Source: Methanobacteriota archaeon (GTDB taxonomy: Archaea; Methanobacteriota; Methanobacteria; Methanobacteriales; Methanobacteriaceae). Taken from it: 19,347 bases of DNA. The notes under the pieces were generated by a model that saw nothing but the letters and a program-made list of their open reading frames with translations, had not been told where the DNA came from and searched no databases. A program made the position numbers and the translations under genes. Positions 15,026-19,347 of this stretch are shown here, piece by piece (position 1 is the first letter of the stretch; every line of letters starts with the position of its first letter). Where the stretch lies: contig JAEZRD010000028.1 in NCBI GenBank assembly GCA_023440975.1, forward strand, positions 1 to 19,347, in the 5' to 3' direction.

Positions 15026-15406
15026 AAAAAGATTTTTTACAAAACATCCTTTTTTACTATAAAAAATGGATTAAAATATTTAATTAAAATATAAAAAGGT
15101 TTAAAAAAAAGTTACTTTTTTACTCAATCGATTTTTAATTATTAATGACTAAAAATAAACCTTTATTAGTTTTAGATATGATATTATCTAATTTGTTGAA
15201 TTAATTATATAATAGGAGATTATCAAAAATTTTGTAAATAAAATTTCTCAATTTTAAGAATAAATTCATTAAACAAACTTTTTTACATTTACTAAACTTT
15301 ATTTAGATGAATTTTTGACTCAATACACTTAATTTTTATATAAATTAATAATAACTTAAATTTTAACATTTTATTAACAAAAAAATATAAAATCTGGAGG
15401 AAGTCC
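15026..15406 (+). other. rpoH-rpoB2 intergenic region, 381 bp
   Basis: No gene is supported here. T runs at 15033-15038 and 15050-15055 can end rpoH transcription. An inverted repeat, AAAAAAGT-T-ACTTTTTT, is at 15105-15121. A 7-bp hairpin, TTAGATA (15072 + 100 = 15172-15178) and TATCTAA (15185-15191), has a 6-nt loop. A 19-codon ORF (15145-15204) has no SD. The rpoB2 TATA box and SD lie at the right end. Confidence 0.5.
15333..15344 (+). promoter_or_regulatory. Candidate TATA box for rpoB2-rpoB1-rpoA1
   Basis: TTTTTATATAAA, 63 nt before the rpoB2 SD GGAGG at 15396-15400, predicts a start near 15366 and a leader of about 40 nt. It implies transcription separate from rpoH. Confidence 0.45.
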
Positions 15407-16963
15407 ATGAAAGAAAATACATGGGGATTAGTAGACTCATTTTTCGATGAATATCAATTGGTAGATCATCATATAAAATCTTACAATGACTTTGTAAATA
15501 ACCGTATACAAAATATCATTGATATTACAGAACCAATTACCCTGGAAAATGGTAAATACACTGTAAGAACTGGTAAATTACACATACACAAACCATTTAC
15601 TAAAGAAGCAGATGGTTCCAAAAGTATGATTTACCCAACTGAAGCAAGATTAAGAAACTTAAATTACTCAGCACATATGTACTTAGAAATGGCTTTAGAT
15701 GAAGAAGGTCAAGAAAAGAAAAAATTAACTGAAGAAGACCAAGTATATATTGGTGAATTACCACTCATGCTTAAATCAGACATATGTCACTTACACGGCC
15801 TTAATAAAGAAGAATTAATGGCTAAAGGAGAAGATCCACAAGATCCAGGTGGATATTTCATAGTAAACGGTTCAGAAAGAGCTGTTGTAACAATGGAAGA
15901 AATCGCTCCAAACAAAATCATCCTTGAAAGAATGGGAGAATTCGAAGATAGAAGAGCAAAAGCAATAGTAACATCTATCAAAAGTGGATTCAGAGCAAGA
16001 ATATCATTAGAATATAAAAAACCACGTAAAAGTGGTGTTTTCTTAAGAATTTCATTCCCATATGTTCCAGGAGAAATACCTTTAGTAATATTACTCAGAG
16101 CATTAGGATTCTCCACTGATGAAAAAATAATCACAGCTATTTCTGAAAACTTCAATTACCAAATGGTTATTGCAGATGATATGCAAGTATCCGAATCAGC
16201 ATTAAAACTCGATTCTAAAGAAATGGAAGGATTATCCAAAGAAGAAAGAGAAGAATACTTAACTCAATCAGCAATAAAATACATAGGAAACCGTGTTGCA
16301 AAAGGTATGACAGAAGAATACAGAGTTAAAAGAGCAGAAGATGTTATTGACAGATATCTATTACCTCACATGGGAACTGAACCAGAAAGAAGAGAAGCAA
16401 AAGCAACATACCTTGCAGAAATGACAGAAATGTTATTACAAGTAATATACGGTGAAAGAGAACCCCACGATAAGGATCACTACACAAATAAAAGACTCCG
16501 AGTATCTGGAGATTTAATGGAAGATTTATTCAGAGTAGCTTTCACAAGTTTAACAAGAGATATGAGTTACCAATTAGAAAGAAGTCTATCAAGAGGAAAA
16601 CAATTATCCATTAAACAAGCTGTAAGATCAGATGTTCTAACAGAAAACATTAAACATGCTATAGCTACTGGAAACTGGGTAGGTGGAAGAGCAGGAGTAA
16701 GTCAATTATTAGACAGAACAAGTTACATGGGAACACTCTCACATCTAAGACGTGTAGTATCTCCATTAACAAGAAGCCAACCCCACTTTGAAGCAAGAGA
16801 TTTACACCCAACACAATTTGGTAAAATATGTCCAAACGAAACTCCAGAAGGACCAAATTGTGGACTAGTAAAAAACTTAGCATTAATGTGTAAAATATCT
16901 GAAGGATCAAACACCCAAGAAATTATAGATACCATTGAATCAATGGGAGTATTAAACAAATAA
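15407..16963 (+). CDS. rpoB2: RNA polymerase subunit B'' (N-terminal part of B)
   Basis: This is the N-terminal half of the second-largest RNA polymerase subunit, split into B'' and B' as in many methanogens. The 518 residues include the protrusion and lobe regions: PLMLKSDICHL, the DPGGYFIVNGSERAVVTMEE segment (about 147-166) typical of archaeal and eukaryotic B subunits, and the C-terminal fork region RRVVSPLTRSQPHFEARDLHPTQ (from about 448), followed by CPNETPEGPNCGLVKNLAL. Its length is normal for B''. SD GGAGG (15396-15400) is 6 nt before the ATG. rpoB1 follows after 15 nt, so the two halves are made together in equal amounts. Confidence 0.98.
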   Translation: MKENTWGLVDSFFDEYQLVDHHIKSYNDFVNNRIQNIIDITEPITLENGKYTVRTGKLHIHKPFTKEADGSKSMIYPTEARLRNLNYSAHMYLEMALDEEGQEKKKLTEEDQVYIGELPLMLKSDICHLHGLNKEELMAKGEDPQDPGGYFIVNGSERAVVTMEEIAPNKIILERMGEFEDRRAKAIVTSIKSGFRARISLEYKKPRKSGVFLRISFPYVPGEIPLVILLRALGFSTDEKIITAISENFNYQMVIADDMQVSESALKLDSKEMEGLSKEEREEYLTQSAIKYIGNRVAKGMTEEYRVKRAEDVIDRYLLPHMGTEPERREAKATYLAEMTEMLLQVIYGEREPHDKDHYTNKRLRVSGDLMEDLFRVAFTSLTRDMSYQLERSLSRGKQLSIKQAVRSDVLTENIKHAIATGNWVGGRAGVSQLLDRTSYMGTLSHLRRVVSPLTRSQPHFEARDLHPTQFGKICPNETPEGPNCGLVKNLALMCKISEGSNTQEIIDTIESMGVLNK

Positions 16964-16978
16964 CTCGGAGGAATTTTA

Positions 16979-18811
<1,833 letters not shown>

Positions 18812-18869
18812 AGAAAAATAATTTGATGATTTATGATTACTATTATAATATATTAAAGGAGCTAATATT

Positions 18870-19347
18870 TTGCAAAATGGAATTATAAAACAGATAACTG
18901 AAATTGACTTCGGATTAATGTCCCCAGAAGATATCCGGAAGATGTCTGTTGTGAAGATTGAAACTCCAGATACTTATGATGAGGATGGTTATCCTATTGA
19001 AAATGGTTTAATGGATCCTCATTTAGGTGTTATTGATCCAAGTTTAAAATGTAGAACTTGTGGTTTCAGAGGAGGAGAATGTCAAGGACACTTTGGTAGT
19101 ATTGACCTTGCAAGACCTGTAATTCATGTAGGTTTTGGAGATACTATTCATAAAATCTTACGTTCAACTTGTAATGAATGTGGAAGAATTCTTTTAGATG
19201 ATGAACAAATAAGAGAATTTACTGACAAAATGAATGATTTAAAGCATAATAATGAAAATTTAAATTCATTAATTAAAGAAATTTTTGCTGCAGCACGTAA
19301 AGATGAGTGTCCTCATTGTGGAGCAGAACAAGAACCAATAAAAATTG
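18870..19347 (+). CDS. rpoA1: RNA polymerase subunit A' (partial, cut by window edge)
   Basis: The first 159 codons of the largest polymerase subunit run off the right edge. The clamp-core zinc site is C61-x2-C64-x6-C71-x2-H74 within CRTCGFRGGECQGHFG. A second zinc site is C101-x2-C104 with C147-x2-C150. The opening IDFGLMSPEDIRKMSV and the segment GLMDPHLGVIDP are characteristic of A'. The start appears to be TTG at 18870, with SD AAGGAG (18856-18861) 8 nt upstream. The nearby ATG at 18877 is out of frame. It continues the rpoB2-rpoB1 transcript. A small TATA-like stretch lies in the 58-nt gap. Confidence 0.96.
   Translation, partial: MQNGIIKQITEIDFGLMSPEDIRKMSVVKIETPDTYDEDGYPIENGLMDPHLGVIDPSLKCRTCGFRGGECQGHFGSIDLARPVIHVGFGDTIHKILRSTCNECGRILLDDEQIREFTDKMNDLKHNNENLNSLIKEIFAAARKDECPHCGAEQEPIKI

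Noticed and set aside
15145..15204. 19-codon ORF in the rpoH-rpoB2 gap
   Set aside because: It has no SD, is very short, overlaps a hairpin, and chance ORFs starting at ATG are common in such sequence.

Overview
The window is ordinary archaeal chromosome, very AT-rich, from a methanogen of the order Methanobacteriales (Methanobrevibacter- or Methanosphaera-like; the genus is an inference). The evidence is a split RNA polymerase B subunit (rpoB2 + rpoB1), archaeal tRNAs without encoded CCA, a methanopterin gene (mptD), archaetidylserine synthase, archaeal Taw1, a ferredoxin-dependent KorDABC, and an MreB homologue, which among archaea is typical of pseudomurein-walled methanogens.

Layout. 1-2573 (minus strand): an unrecognised 209-residue protein tightly coupled to mreB, then a hairpin terminator and rnhB. 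3018-4907 (plus): archaetidylserine synthase, a three-TM sortase and mptD. 5101-8992 (plus): korD-korA-korB-korC-sucC, which connects succinate, succinyl-CoA and 2-oxoglutarate in the incomplete reductive TCA branch. 9034-9948 (minus): taw1, convergent with sucC. 10128-12056 (plus): tpiA and pgk, central triose metabolism. 12091-13625 (minus): thiM-thiE, thiamine salvage. 13810-14681 (plus): five tRNA genes, Thr(UGU), Pro(UGG), Tyr(GUA), Asp(GUC) and Lys(UUU). 14765 to the right edge (plus): rpoH, a 381-bp gap, rpoB2, rpoB1 and the start of rpoA1, which the window edge cuts.

Most of the region is housekeeping. No transposon, CRISPR array, prophage or obvious horizontally acquired island is visible. 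The points most worth following are: (i) a genuine-looking sortase directly downstream of archaetidylserine synthase, which suggests a link between protein anchoring and an amino-headgroup lipid; (ii) near-perfect palindromes over the predicted transcription starts of the thiM-thiE and korDABC-sucC operons; (iii) an unrecognised gene coupled to mreB; (iv) an apparent insertion in RpoH and a separate promoter for rpoB2.

Several starts were moved from the longest ORF on the basis of Shine-Dalgarno (SD) position: the 209-aa gene, korC, taw1, pgk, thiE and thiM. Two genes (tpiA, rpoA1) appear to start with TTG.
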